From NCBI GenBank assembly GCA_005281725.1, contig SSBO01000012.1:17402212-17466211 (forward strand): 64,000 nucleotides of DNA, written 5' to 3'. The DNA comes from Wuchereria bancrofti. Its lineage: Eukaryota; Nematoda; Chromadorea; Rhabditida; Onchocercidae. The position numbers were made by a program, and so were the translations under genes. Under the pieces are notes generated by a model. It was given only the letters and a program-made list of their open reading frames with translations, was not told the origin of the DNA and did not search any database. Below are positions 25,875 to 38,462 of the stretch, piece by piece. Each line of letters opens with the position of its first letter. Position 1 is the first letter of the stretch.

Positions 25875-26471
25875 TGTCGTGGAAGTTTTGAAAATTTAAT
25901 TATTATTTTGGGAGAGGTTGTTGATTTCGGGGAGATTCATTGGATGCAGAGGAATATAATAATTCTTTATTAACAGAAGCAATAGTGTAATAACTTCGTA
26001 GAGAAGAGTTGAAGTTGAATTCTCCTCGTTCTTGTAAAAAACACACAATGCCTCCTTCAATAAGGATGACCTCCTTATATAGCAAGCAATATGCGTAAAC
26101 AAAGTATATGATTTACAATATGAGGTTGACCTGCCGAAAGAGCAATCGGTCTAACAAAGAGCTGTTGACCTAGGCTACAATCAAATCTATTTACTAATTG
26201 ACAAGCCGCAAAGGACATCGGTTAAGCAAAAGTTGTAAACCTCGTAGATTCAAGCACAAAATTGGTAGCGACACGACAATGAGGTCAACTAAATGAGGAG
26301 CTGATACCGCATAAACAATATATAAAAGGTTTGCAGTCTAAACGTAAGATTTGAAACAAAAGATTTAAAGTATAAACATTATTTGCAAAATTTCATATAA
26401 CATATTTTTTACTCATATTTTCAGCTCTCATATATAGTAATTTAGAGTTTCGCGATATAAAATTCGCAACA
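25875..26471 (-). mobile_element. Solo LTR (family A), inserted only in the second version, 597 bp
   Basis: This is the reverse complement of the element at 21446-22038, with scattered differences and small indels. It is bounded by perfect 5-bp duplications CACTT at 25870-25874 and 26472-26476. The first version has the uninterrupted site at 15148-15152, a single CACTT followed by TTGATGCTT-like sequence, so the element inserted after the two versions separated and then lost its internal part by LTR-LTR recombination. On the minus strand it runs from TGTTGCG to CCACGACA, with the same TATA-like and AATAAA arrangement. Confidence 0.88.
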
Positions 26472-26476
26472 CACTT

Positions 26477-27478
26477 TGCTGATGCTTATGCTACCTCGCA
26501 CTTCCAATATTAAAAGTTCATATCTCACTAAGGAAGGATTTATAGGCTGAGATAGATTTCGAGATTGCCACTCGAATAAGCACTTCACGCTTTTATCAGC
26601 TATCGCAATGCTTCGCACTTTTCACTTAGTAGCAGCAGAAGAAAGCTAATATTTTTCGAAAAGTTCGCAACCATCTTTGAAATATGCATTGTTCTTATAT
26701 TTGAAAGAAAAAATCACCTAAAAATAAGCAGCTTTGTTTGAAATCGATGCAACTGGATTCATCTTGACGAGATTTTCATTGTGATTTGATATGCTGCACT
26801 CTGGTCGATGCAATAGGTTGCGAGATCAAATGTCAGTGAGGTATTTGCCAACGATTTACTGAAGACCATTATTATTAATTTATTTTTGATTAAAGGAATT
26901 GAAGAATTGATTTGTTGTCGTGATGAAAAGGAAAAGTTTCTTGTAAATTTTGATATGAATTTCCTCTTTTATTTGAATATCAATTCCTTTTGGAGGTGTT
27001 CTTGATATCACCTGCTGTACTTTCATGTTAGAAAAGAGACGAAGGGCGCAATATGCTTTCACCCTATTTGCTCTGTTACTACAATTCCCTTGTGGTTGCT
27101 TTTCAGCACAATAGCTCTTCATTATACATTTGATAAATAGGCCTTAGAAAAGAAGGCCTCCAGTAAAGGCAAACATATAATTCTCGAAGGCAGAAAATGA
27201 TGCAAAGTTGAAAGCTATCCCTTCTCTGAAATGGAGGAACTCTTGAAGAACCTTAATGAATCCTCCATCAATGCCAGTTGTTCACTTTTCAACAAATATT
27301 TCCAGTATCATATCGAAGAAATCCCTCTGTGGTAGAAATGTCTAATAGAGAAAAAGAGAATGAAAGCTGTATTCTACCGCGATACTATCAACTTAACTTT
27401 TACAAATATCAATACTATTACTGACTGCAATGATCTCCAACACATATATGCCCATTTTACGATTGCCAGCCGTTCATC
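26477..27478 (+). repeat. Second version of the 15.15-16.19 kb stretch
   Basis: Matches 15153-16190 except for small differences and a 41-base loss near 26986 that shortens the open frame around 15489-15830. No gene is supported here. Confidence 0.6.
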
Positions 27479-27736
27479 NNNNNNNNNNNNNNNNNNNNNN
27501 NNNNNNNNNNNNNNNNNNNNNNNNNNNNNNNNNNNNNNNNNNNNNNNNNNNNNNNNNNNNNNNNNNNNNNNNNNNNNNNNNNNNNNNNNNNNNNNNNNNN
27601 NNNNNNNNNNNNNNNNNNNNNNNNNNNNNNNNNNNNNNNNNNNNNNNNNNNNNNNNNNNNNNNNNNNNNNNNNNNNNNNNNNNNNNNNNNNNNNNNNNNN
27701 NNNNNNNNNNNNNNNNNNNNNNNNNNNNNNNNNNNN
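27479..27736. other. Assembly gap, 258 N
   Basis: A run of N. By comparison with 16190-16450 in the first version, about 260 bases of sequence are expected here, so the gap size is realistic. Confidence 0.98.
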
Positions 27737-28219
27737 TTGCATAAAAGCATCCTTTTATGTTTATTATCTCTTATTTTCATTCCGGCATTTTACAGATTAA
27801 ATATTCATATCCATTTTCAATAACGAAAATATTTTATCGCTGAAATATATTATCACCTACATCTTTTCATAATGGTAGTTTCAGATTCTTCTTTGCTGTT
27901 ATTCATGTATTAAAAGATGATAACTCTGTTATGTGATGAATTTTTTTGATTCAATCCTAATGTCTCGTCATATTAGGAGGATAGCTTGAAATTTTTATCC
28001 TGGAAGCTTTAAATAAGTTTGTAAGTTGTATACTTGGCTAGAACGTGGAAATCAACATTAATTGGAAGTAATGGAGTAGATAAATTTGCTATCATTTCCT
28101 CCTATATCATTAGCTGGTACTATTAACTTTACGACTTCTTTTATCCGCATCAAATTTATTATGAAATGAAATTTCATAGTTTAAATAGAAATCAAATGTT
28201 GTTTCTATGCCGATTTATT

Positions 28220-28243
28220 TCTATATATATATATATATATATG
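28220..28243. repeat. (TA)n microsatellite present only in the second version
   Basis: An uninterrupted TA tract of about 11 units lies between TTTATTTC and GAATATAAGC. The first version at about 17045-17065 has TTTTTTTCTACC in that place with no TA run. Confidence 0.8.
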
Positions 28244-28742
28244 AATATAAGCGAAAATGAAAACTATTTCACTCAACGTCATAAATTTCTGTCTTTCTCT
28301 CCTTCCTCTCTCTTTCTCGTGATTAATACTTCTTGCAATAATGAAATAAACCATCTTTAATAACTACTAATTTGATTTGAACGCAATAACTTGTTATCTC
28401 TTTATCTTTTATGTAATTACCAAACTTGCATGATATTTAGTAATGCCAAGAGAAGTCGTTTCCAGCTGTTGCAAAATTTGCGACACTCACAAAGCTCTGT
28501 TACTTTCTTCTTTGACTTCCTTCCTGAATTCCCCTTTTGAAACTTTTTTAGCTCTAATAAACATATAATGCCTAAAAAGAAATAGAAACCAGATAGTCTC
28601 ATTTCGTTGTTTACGTTTTATTACGTCTGCTTCAAGTCATATCATATCACGTCATATTGCCAAGATGGAATTCGGGATTATCGTGTTGGGTTAATCCTTG
28701 GTTTACAAAAAATCAGTAACTTGAAATCAGTGGTTTTTCTAG

Positions 28743-31519
28743 TTAGAGCATACTTGATAATATGGCAAAGAGATTGAGCAGTTTTGAAGTAAATGTAAAG
28801 TTGCGATATTTTTTGGATAAAGCTGTTATAGTTTCCTTTTAAAATAATTTCCATTTGTCTTCTTCCGTAGCAGAAATCACTGAATATTCCAATTTCCAAT
28901 TAAGCAAACTTGTTCTTCAGTTAATTTTTAACAGCGATTATCTCAGTTATTTCAAGTTTCCTTTTAAATGAATCACATTATGTTTCAGTTTCAGCATGCA
29001 CTATTTTTGAAACCTAATTTTTAACACCGATTATCTCAGTTCTGATAGATGATCAGACAAACATTCTGATAGATGATCAATTAATATATCCAAGCTTTCC
29101 TTCCTCACGGGTGATGCCTCGAACTAGGACAATAAGAATGTTTGTCTTAATCGATCAATAAGTATTTTTGAAAAAAAACCGAAATGATTTTCTGTGCTGA
29201 AAATAATTTTTGATTGGACGGTACCATGCGGTATACTATCGCTAAAAGTGATTCTAATTATGTCGTTTTAGATAACTCCCAAGAAATCCTCTTAATCAAA
29301 GCTATTTGATATCTTATAGGTTCAACTATTATTATGAATATGAGACTGGAGAGATCAGCCAATCCTAATCATATGAAAAAATTATAAGATTAGGAAATTT
29401 TACATCCTATAGAAGTTTGTAAATTTTACATCTGAATCGTTCTATTAATTAGTAACTTCGACGCTATTTTTGCTAATATTTTACACTTCAGATGCACTNA
29501 TGAGACTGGAGAGATCAGCCAATCCTAATCATATGAAAAAATTATAAGATTAGGAAATTTTACATCCTATAGAAGTTTGTAAATTTTACATCTGAATCGT
29601 TCTATTAATTAGTAACTTCGACGCTATTTTTGCTAATATTTTACACTTCAGATGCACTGTTTTTTCTCTTGCGTTTTTGATAAGAGAAATGACTGTCGTA
29701 AAATGAAATTTGTCTTTAAGTCTTATGAAGAAATTTTTAGAGATTTAGTGACGATCGGGCTTTAACCGAAGTATCGTTAAACAGGAAAACTCTAATAGCT
29801 TAAAGTGTTGTGAAAATAATTTAATTAATGTCGATACAGGACAGAAGGTAGTTTATCCAGTTTCTATGCACTTTAGTGAAATTGTCATGTAATAATGATG
29901 TTTAACAATTTGAATTTTATTATTTTGCTATTTTCTTTTCTGAAGAGTCTAGTTTTGGAATCTATAATTTTGGAACTAACAAAACATTGTTGTGCAATGC
30001 TTTTTTCTCAAAATGTGAGCCTGGTTTACAGCTTTAAATTTTGAAAAAAGTAATTCAATAAAAATAATACTAACTACTGTTAATGAATCAAGAGACTTGC
30101 AGAGTTTGCTCGCGAAATCATTATAGGCTCAACATTTGTATATTACTTATTAATGGGTTATAACGAAGTTGCCCGAAGGATGTATCAGCATTACCCACAA
30201 AATATGATATACACACCTTGACACTGACCATCTATGTCAAACACAATGTCATGTACCCTGCTCTATGAAACATATTAATGATCTAATGATGCAGCGATGG
30301 CTCTGCCCTGTCAAGGTATCATTTATTTTTGAAAATGTTTGATTGCAGTATAGCTCCACGTCAAAACCTTTGAATTCTAGATATTAAGGCAACGGGAAGT
30401 TTAGTTACAAAGTATCTGGTGAGACTTGTGCGTTCGTGAATACTTGTGTTTATTTCAAATCAAAAATATCCTCTTCAAGTCAGTGGTTCTTGGAATCTTA
30501 TAGGGTAGATGTTAGCTTATAGTAGCAAGCTGTTAGCTTATAGTTTAAAAATCATAATGGATACGCCACGCCGAAGTCAGCAAACAAGCACTCACCAGTT
30601 ATCGTGTTCATGACATTTACAGAATATTTAAAAACTGAAATAAATGCTGGAGTAGTAAAACTCAGAAAATTCCTCATCCTTTTTTGATGAATTAGAACAT
30701 AATTTCTTTTTATTCCAATAAGATTCAGTTTTAAGGCTATAGGTAAGAAGGCTAGTAATTTTGTCATTCATGCTACTGTTAACACTAGAAGGATATTGAA
30801 AATGAAGTAACTTTACTTTCCTATTACTGCAGTAATAGTTTGTGTAGCCACAGAAAATTTCTTGCTAATTTTAAAAGACGCATAAAGTGCTGCTAAATAT
30901 TTAAGAAATTAATTAATTGATCCTTATATTGGTTCATTACTGAAATAATAACTGGAGTTTGTTTCAAAACATCCAGAAAGACTATTCGACAGGAAAAAGA
31001 TGCATAATCATGGTCGTCTTCTCAAATTTAAATTCTTGGCGCATGAAATTTGAGCATTTTTGTTATCTGGTTTGATGTGTGCTATAATGCTGAAATGGAG
31101 CATATTTCCAGTAATTAATTCATCAGAATAATAAGGGTATGAGGCGGATCACTTTCAACAAAAAGCTATTAAAAAGGAATGTAGAAGAGCAATTTCGTTG
31201 GAAAATTTCGTCATATGAGAGAAGTCCTATATTTGCACATTTCATCTTGCCTCGAGGAATGATGATGAGATCTACAATGCTCAACTAAACCTCAGCTTTT
31301 CTTCAATTATTTTATTTCACATTAACAAAATCTCTTTAACATTTTCAGGAAAAGAATGAATGGAGTAATATGCCATCTGAAGATCGTTTTTTGACGGGTT
31401 TCACCACAATCATGGCCACAGTCATCTGCCTTGCTGTTTTCGGTGTCTTTTTACTAGTTTGCATAACATGCCTCATCCGAATACATTGCTGCAGATGTCG
31501 CAGGAGTAATAATGCATAA
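28743..31519 (+). pseudogene. Broken second version of the single-pass membrane protein gene
   Basis: The counterpart of 17648-20581. Lesions seen: about 390 bases equivalent to 17409-17797 are absent, taking the possible first exon; the exon equivalent to 18183-18248 is interrupted by an inserted segment near 29014-29079 that brings an in-frame TAA; the donor after the CCENN exon reads GTAGTT instead of GTAAGT; and the 30106-30315 exon has a net +1 change after QNMI (ATATACACACC for ATACACACC), ending in TGA. The last exon (31349-31519) is unaltered because it lies in the identical block. Several lesions together suggest real loss of function on this version. Confidence 0.65.
29340..29658. 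repeat. 159-base exact direct repeat across a single N (29499)
   Basis: Bases 29340-29498 and 29500-29658 read the same, beginning ATGAGACTGGAGAG and ending CAGATGCACT. The first version (18483-18653) has this segment once. This is an unmerged contig overlap, not a biological tandem repeat. Confidence 0.92.
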
Positions 31520-32383
31520 AGCTAATAGTTTTCTGTTTTCGTACATCATTCAAAGAAAAGCCAAATGTCGCATTCCAAAAGGAGATTCAAGCCAAGATAA
31601 CATTGACAAATTTCTAGACAAATAAGCGACAGAAAATAAGTGAAATGAAATCTTCTGGCATTAAAAGATTTAATTTCTATTAATCCATATACTATACTCA
31701 TGATAAGTGACTTCATCATCACTCTCATTCATTGCATTTTTTTTCAATTATTTTTCATGTTTAGTTCTTAAGCTTCTGTTCAACTCCATGATATAAAATA
31801 TATTCTACATGATGCAATATGATGTGAAATATATTCTTCCATTTAATGAAATGTATTCCGGAAATATATTCTGCATGCGACGTTTTGTTCTGTCCAAGTT
31901 GTCATCTTTATTCCACCGCACATATTGTACACTGCAGAACATGAGCAGATATGGAAATAATAAATGCTGTTAAGTTTAAAATCAATAATTTTAAGCAACT
32001 TTTATAAATACAGACATTAAAAATTCGAAATTTTTTTCATTTCATCACTGTAGCAGAAAGTCTTTTGTGAATATTAGACTGCACAAGTACTAGATTTAGT
32101 AACAGGCACGTCACTCATTAGGAATAGCAATAGTGGTTTGAAAAACATTTAAGCAAAACTCAATTCCTAAGCTATCAATGGAGAACTCTCATTTACTTCA
32201 AAAACAAATTAGATACAGGTAATTCGAGATGCGATTGATCATTACTTCAGTAAAACATGAATCAACACTAAGTAAACAAATTAGTCAAACAATGGAACAG
32301 TATTGTTTGACATTAAAGGAATCGCTTTGATAAGTACTAAAATGAGTGTGATGCAAAACAAAGAAAACAATTGGAGCAAAATG

Positions 32384-32976
32384 TGTCGCGGATTTTAATA
32401 TCGCGAAACTCTAAATTACTATATGAGAGTTGAAAATATGAGTAAGAAATATGTTATATGATGATTTTGCAAATAATATTTGGACTTTTTGTTTCCAATC
32501 TTATGTTTAGACTGTAAATCTTTTATATATTGTTTATACGGTATCAACTCCTCATTTAGTTGACCTCATTGTTGTGTCGCCACTAATTGTAAATTATCTT
32601 TGAATCTATGAGGTTAACAACTTTTGCTTAACTGATGTCCTTTACGGTAGATAGATTTGCTTGTAAACCAGATCAACAGCTCTTTGTTAGACCGATTACT
32701 CTTTCGGCAGGTCAACCTCATATTGTAAATCATATACTTTGTTTACGCATATTGCTTGCTATATAAGGAAGTCACCCTTATTGAAGGAGGCACTGTGTGT
32801 TTTTTACCAAGAACGAGAAGAGTTCAATTTCAATTCTTCTCTACGAAGTTATTCTACTATTGCTTCTGTTAATAAAGAATTATTATATTCCTTTATTTCA
32901 CCTACATCCAACGAATCTCCCTGCGATCAAAAACCTCTCCCAAAATAATAATTAAATTATCAAATCTTCCATGACA
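32384..32976 (+). mobile_element. Solo LTR (family A), second version of the 21446-22038 element
   Basis: I see no difference from 21446-22038, including the mismatched AAATG/AAGTG flanks, so it is the same insertion event seen twice and not a separate element. Confidence 0.8.
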
Positions 32977-33938
32977 AAGTGATCAATTCATGCAACCTTA
33001 TAAAATTCCTTTTCTCGCAGATTGGTCCTTTCTTCTAATAGTGTTATACAGGAAAAATGATGCGTTATGAGAAAATCGAAATGCTTTTTTATCATTACTG
33101 TTGAAGAGCTAAGAAAGCAGCACCAAGAAAATGTAAGTACCATTGAAAAATGCAAGAAGGAACTGGTTGTGTTTCTATCATTAAATAAGCTGTAAAGAGC
33201 ATCCCACTAATTTTAGAAATTTAGATGATCTTGGGCAACAAATTCGTGAAGATGTCAAGATCGCTTTCTCACAAGCTCCAAAAGATTTACAAAAAAAAAA
33301 AAAAAAAACATTCTTTCAGCAGTGACTCTTATTGTGAAACATAAAAATACCACGATCCCTCATTCCACTGACTGATTAGTAAGCAATCACAAAAACGGCT
33401 AACTTTGCTATCCTTACTCATTTATTAAAAATGGATATTAAAATTCACTTACTCTTCGGTGTTAACAGTATACCAGCTGCTTTTTACTGACATCTGCAGA
33501 TATCTGCGCCTCGGAATAACAAGTGACCGCTTACCTGTTCGCATTAGAGTGGAACATTTTTCGCAATCGACCTATGATTTGTGATAACACATCCGCCTGA
33601 CATTCTGCGGAGTTCTCTCAGTCCATTCTGCAGTCATTCGCTCCCTTCTAAGTATTTTACTGCAATGATACCACTGTTATCATCAAAGCAGCAAGCACGT
33701 CTCTCTTATCGCTGTTATTACCTGAGTCTTCGAAGCTATACTTGGTAGAGAGCTGCGGTAGTAGTGTCTTTCCTGAAACGAACGGGACAGGGCAAATGAA
33801 GGTACGGTCCAGGTTGCACGTACTTCTGGGATGGACTAGTTTCTTGTGTCTTCTTCAACCATATATACTTGTAGAGTCCGTTGTTCAGTCACTTAAAGGT
33901 CATCAGGCTCACGTATTTTTCATTTTTCAGATAGTAAT

Positions 33939-36900
33939 ATGATTGTATTACTCATTCTGATTTATTTGGATCTGCTTTTTGGTTCAACTGGTGAAAATAT
34001 CGATTTAGATTTACACGTTGATCGAGAAAATTGGCTTGACCCGAATGATCCTTTTTCGTCATCTTTATTCTGCACCAAAAACACTCTCGATCAGTTGGCA
34101 GTCTGTCAAGCGAATCTGAAGGGATGTTTGAAAGGTAGCAAAGTATGTAAGATTTAACATTACCTGGTTATCAGTAGACATAAATGGTCAAAAAACACCA
34201 CCTCCGGTTTTTTTTCTACCTTTCAGAAAACAAATTAAATTCATCTGATTTTTTCTGTTTTAGAAGTTTTTTTTTAGAAACATTGGAAACAAGCACAGCT
34301 AATACTTTTTCATCTTCTCTCTTCTCATCCTTAGTAAGCAAAGCACCTACCGGACGCACCGATATTAAAACATCAGGCGCTAAGAGAAATTAAGTGAACA
34401 CCAGAACATCTATGCTCGAAAGTAGCATAACTGTATGAGATTGATTTACTTAGGTACTGAGTATTTGCTTAACCTTCTTCATTTTAAGGATTTTTTTTTT
34501 CTCCTTTTAATGACAAAACGTTCCTTTTGACCAAGTTTGGACCTTGAACTTTGTGTTATAAATAGAAGTATCGAAACTTGACTTATCCAATTTTGTTACT
34601 CTGAATTGTCACCTCACCCTAGCTAAGCATATTACGAAATCGATTCACAAATTCAACTGTTTCTTCTGTTTAGTTAGTGTTTAGTTAGAAGAATTAGTCC
34701 TTGACGACTAACAAAATTTTGGGATATTTTTGATACGTTTTCGCCTCTTTATTTTAATTTCGGTCATCTTTTAGAAGACTGCTCAAGAAATTTCAGTTGA
34801 AAGTCATGCTGAAGATCATTATATTCACGATTTGACGCTGAAACATGTTGTACGGAATTTCTTACATCGTATGGATGTTGACATTGATAAGGTAGAATGA
34901 TTTTGACGAGTCCTTCAAATCTGATTCTTCTTCTGCGTGGTCCACTTGTTGTTTTTTGTTTTAATAAATAGATTTTATTTTCTATTACTAGAGGATTTAT
35001 TTCACATATACACATTATTATTTTAGGGTTGTTATGAAATGACTGATCTGATTAAAAAGATCAGTCGAGAAAGACCATTTTAGTTTGATTTCTGGTTTTA
35101 CAGACAAAGCGCGTTGATCGAATTGTAGAGGTATATTTAGATGGCGACAGTTTGGCTGTTTTGAAGAAGTATTTGAATTCAAAAGATGAAACAATCACCG
35201 TGCGCGAACAAGTTCGGGAAGTTCTGGAAAGAATGATTGTTCCGGTAACTTTCTTAGCTCTTTTTGATAATGGTCTTGTTCGCAAGTTTTTATCACACTG
35301 TTTTTTAGTTGCGTATGTTTAGGATTATACGTTTTTCAAATTGGAGTGTTGCCAATGCTTTTTGACGAAATTAAAAGATTGTGTTTGCAAATAAAATCTG
35401 AAATACTGTTAATAAAATAGAAAAAAAAATATTAATAAAGATTTGCATAAATCTATTTTAGTAAAACAAACATATGCAAATAATAACCTATATATTTTTT
35501 AATGATAAAATGAAGAAAGATTTTGTATCTCTTTGTAGCAGCACTATGAAGATATATCATCTGTCAAGCGCACCTTCGATATGGTTGTAACTTTTCTACC
35601 TCTGCTGAATGCTGCGTTGCTGATACCAGCTATAGTGGTTCTCTATCGTAGTCATTTCTCGATGCGTTCTTTTATTTGGCTTTTTTTCTTCATATCATTC
35701 ATCATATCAATGTTTAACACTTTTCATAGGAAGTATCAGGTGATAATATGATTTTATACGAGGATTACAAAAATTCTCATAATATGTCTTTTGGTAGGAT
35801 TAATTCCTGCTTTTCTCAGAATGTTATAGTTAATGATTTCTGATCTTCACTTCATCAGCTAAACTGCTTGTTTATTTGAGTTGGTGAGTAGTGAGATATT
35901 GTATTTTCGATTTTATTATTGAGTTGATCGTATTCGATTATTGTAATTGCTACAAACAAAAATCTACGAAAGAATTTGTATCGATAATCATGTTAAACTG
36001 TGTAGAATAAAGATGTTTGTAGCAGGTATGAAGTATTTAAAAATATTGGAATCTTTCTTTTAAGGAGACCTGTTCATGTATGGATGCTTTTTCTGTTATT
36101 GACTAAATCTGAAACTTTTTGCAGGTGAATATTGCAGCTAGGATGTCACGTGCTGAAAAGTCAATTGCTGAAAAATGTAAAGCAAATAATTTCTTCTCCA
36201 CTGCTATGAATATGGTATCGGGATTATTTGTCTTTAAAGGAGAAGACGAATGTGAACAGCATTACAAGGTGTTTGTTTTTAAATTCCGTCGCACACTGAT
36301 GTGAAACGAAAAATATGTTGATTAGGATGGTAGTGTAAATATTGAGCGCCGATTCGCCTTATATGATATGCATGTTGGATAAGGAGTAGAAAAAGCATTG
36401 TGAGAATGGAAATACAAGAAAAAAGGCAGAAAATTGGTAGTAAAAATGGTAAAAGTAGGGCGATTGTACTATAAATTCATGAGTTCCAAAGAGGAGAGGA
36501 TTTAGCTAACTTATCTTGCTTACTGTCTCTAATTTAATTCAAGCGTGCAGGTTTCCAGGATCTGTATGTTAATCCTATATATGAAATTTCACTCTTGGAT
36601 GTGATTTGCGAGGTTCTGTCAAATTTTATATTCACTTCTCTTGGTGTATTTGGACGTCATTTCAATATTTTTTTAAATGAATTTCTTCGTGATTCTCCGC
36701 TGCACTTTATTGTCGTAAAAACAATAACTTTGTTTTTCCTCATAGTTCTACTTCTTTTTTGGCTTGGAAGCTATCGAATACGTACTTTCATGGCTACGAT
36801 AGAACCAGCTGGTAAGTTTGTGTATATTATAGTTGAATATTTTGCTTAATAATTTAATTAATGTAGTAGAGATTCAGATGTTGTCATTGATTTTATTTAG

Positions 36901-37183
36901 AAAATAAAGTTTTCAGTTTTATTCACCAAGCAACGTGGCAATCATTAATGAATTAAATTGCAATAAATTTATGCTTGCAGGTACCACTCATACAATGTCA
37001 CAAGTATTACAGACAGTCGATCACTGGTCTAACGAGGAAAGACCGAAAATAGACACTTCAAAATCGACGATTCTGCGAGTTGGCCTAAAACCAATTCGTA
37101 ATACAGTTTCGAGTAACAGGCGCCGTTCACTGAGTACATCTCGTTTAAGTTTGTTTAAAGTCTCAGCATCAGATCATTGTTAA
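33939..37183 (+). CDS. CLCC1: Chloride channel CLIC-like protein 1 (CLCC1/MCLC family), intact version
   Basis: CLCC1 is an ER membrane protein with anion-channel activity linked to ER ion balance. Exons: about 33939-34145 (signal-like MIVLLILIYLDLLFG, then ENWLDPNDPF), probable short S/T-rich exon about 34265-34332, 34775-34891 (LTLKHVVRNFLHRMDVDID), 35104-35244 (VLKKYLNSKDE), 35539-35739 (two hydrophobic helices, LLNAALLIPAIVVLY and FIWLFFFISFIISMF), 36125-36268 (AEKCKANNFFS and GEDECEQHYK), 36559-36811 (DLYVNPIYEIS, third helix TLFFLIVLLLFWLG) and 36981-37183 (basic tail, stop). The WLDPND start, paired cysteines, VNP motif and helix order match the MCLC family. Exon 2 and a possible GCYEMTD exon near 35027 are uncertain. 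ATG follows TTTTTCAG, perhaps a spliced-leader site. The first version at 23253-24676 is a pseudogene. Confidence 0.85.
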
Positions 37184-38231
37184 GTTAAACTTAAGGAATA
37201 ATATTATGTACAGTTTAGCTCTGTTTATTTAACGGCTGTTTTGATAGTTTTAGTTGTATGGAAATATACATTCTACTCCAATTTGTGTCTATGAATGTTT
37301 TCATTCTTTGCTATTACGTTTTAATTAAATTAAGTTAATCAATTTATCTTGTTTTCACTGATATTCACGTATTGTTTCTGTGCTCAGTTTATGTTCATGC
37401 TTAATTTTCGCAAAAGTAGTTTTTAAAGTGTTTGTTCAAGACATAGTTTTTTGTTTATAGTTCTTTTCTGTTAATATTTTAAAATACTGAACGGTTATAG
37501 AACTGTGAAAAGATCCATATTCAGGTATTTAATTTTTTAGTAGATTGCGGACTTTATAGCTCGTTGGCTTAAACAAAATGAAATCAGTTTGCTATCTGAT
37601 TGACTTTCTGTAAATAAAAAACTGTTTGCGTATTATATTGCGTATTTTATGAATTTATTATATTTAGCAGTGGAATAAGATAATTCACATTTATTATATA
37701 GTTGTATTTATAATAAACGTCTTGCGTGTTGCCCCAACATTTCTATCATAAATTCAAAAAATATATATAATGGAGAAAAATAAAGAATGATGAAGACTTA
37801 ACTAATAATGATAAGTCGGTTCCGCACCTTTTTCCATTCAAAATTATTCATTACTCATGATATAGAGGATGGTATTGTGTGGGTGGTATTGTAGCATTCT
37901 CGTTGATTTTTATTTGCAGAACACTAAAAGCGTACCTCTGGTCTGTCATTGTCGGGAAAAATGTGAGTTTTTATATACGTCTTAAGCGGTTCAAGTTCAT
38001 CGCATAGGGTCAAATTTCTCCATCGCTGAGGCGAAATAACGGATCCTCAGTGATGATAATCGCAGTGTTTAGGCCAGACGAACTTATTTGAAACTTTAGA
38101 CATTTGATGAGAGCGTCATCGTGCCTGTCCCATCGATATCCTCGGAGGGAATTGATTGGCTCTATTGCTGTTGCTGTTGCTAATTCGAGCCTTCATCACA
38201 TCACTAACACTGCTCGTTCACAACTTTGAAT
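37184..38231. other. Non-coding flank downstream of CLCC1
   Basis: AT-rich sequence. A short splice-bounded open segment at about 37920-37963 (NTKSVPLVCHCREK) differs at amino-acid level from its counterpart near 40506, so it is probably not constrained. Nothing else is recognised. Confidence 0.35.
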
Positions 38232-38462
38232 TTCCTTCCCTGCTCAGTTCATTTCATCTGCCAACGCCACCAACGGCTCTGTTACTGTTGCAATTTTCAA
38301 CTTGTGTCTCTTAGTCCAGTGCTTATCTATTTCACTTATTACCTATTCTCAGTATTATTTTAACATCCCACGCACTCTCCATTATGTTGTTAATGGATTT
38401 CAGAGTTTCAACCATTCTTTGCAAGAGCCTGAATGCCGTAAAGCAGTTGCTGCTTATAGGTA
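38232..38462 (+). other. Unrecognised open frame with one hydrophobic segment
   Basis: An ATG-less open frame of about 76 codons includes N-glycosylation-like SANATNGS, a hydrophobic stretch VAIFNLCLLVQCLSISLI, and ends QEPECRKAVAAYR at a stop that overlaps a possible donor (AG|GTAATC). The inner part from about 38402 also has a TTTCAG acceptor, so it may be a small exon. The same frame occurs at about 40818-41048. No family recognised. Confidence 0.25.

Noticed and set aside
27360..27800. Long open frames spanning the N run
   Set aside because: They consist mostly of undetermined residues created by translating N.
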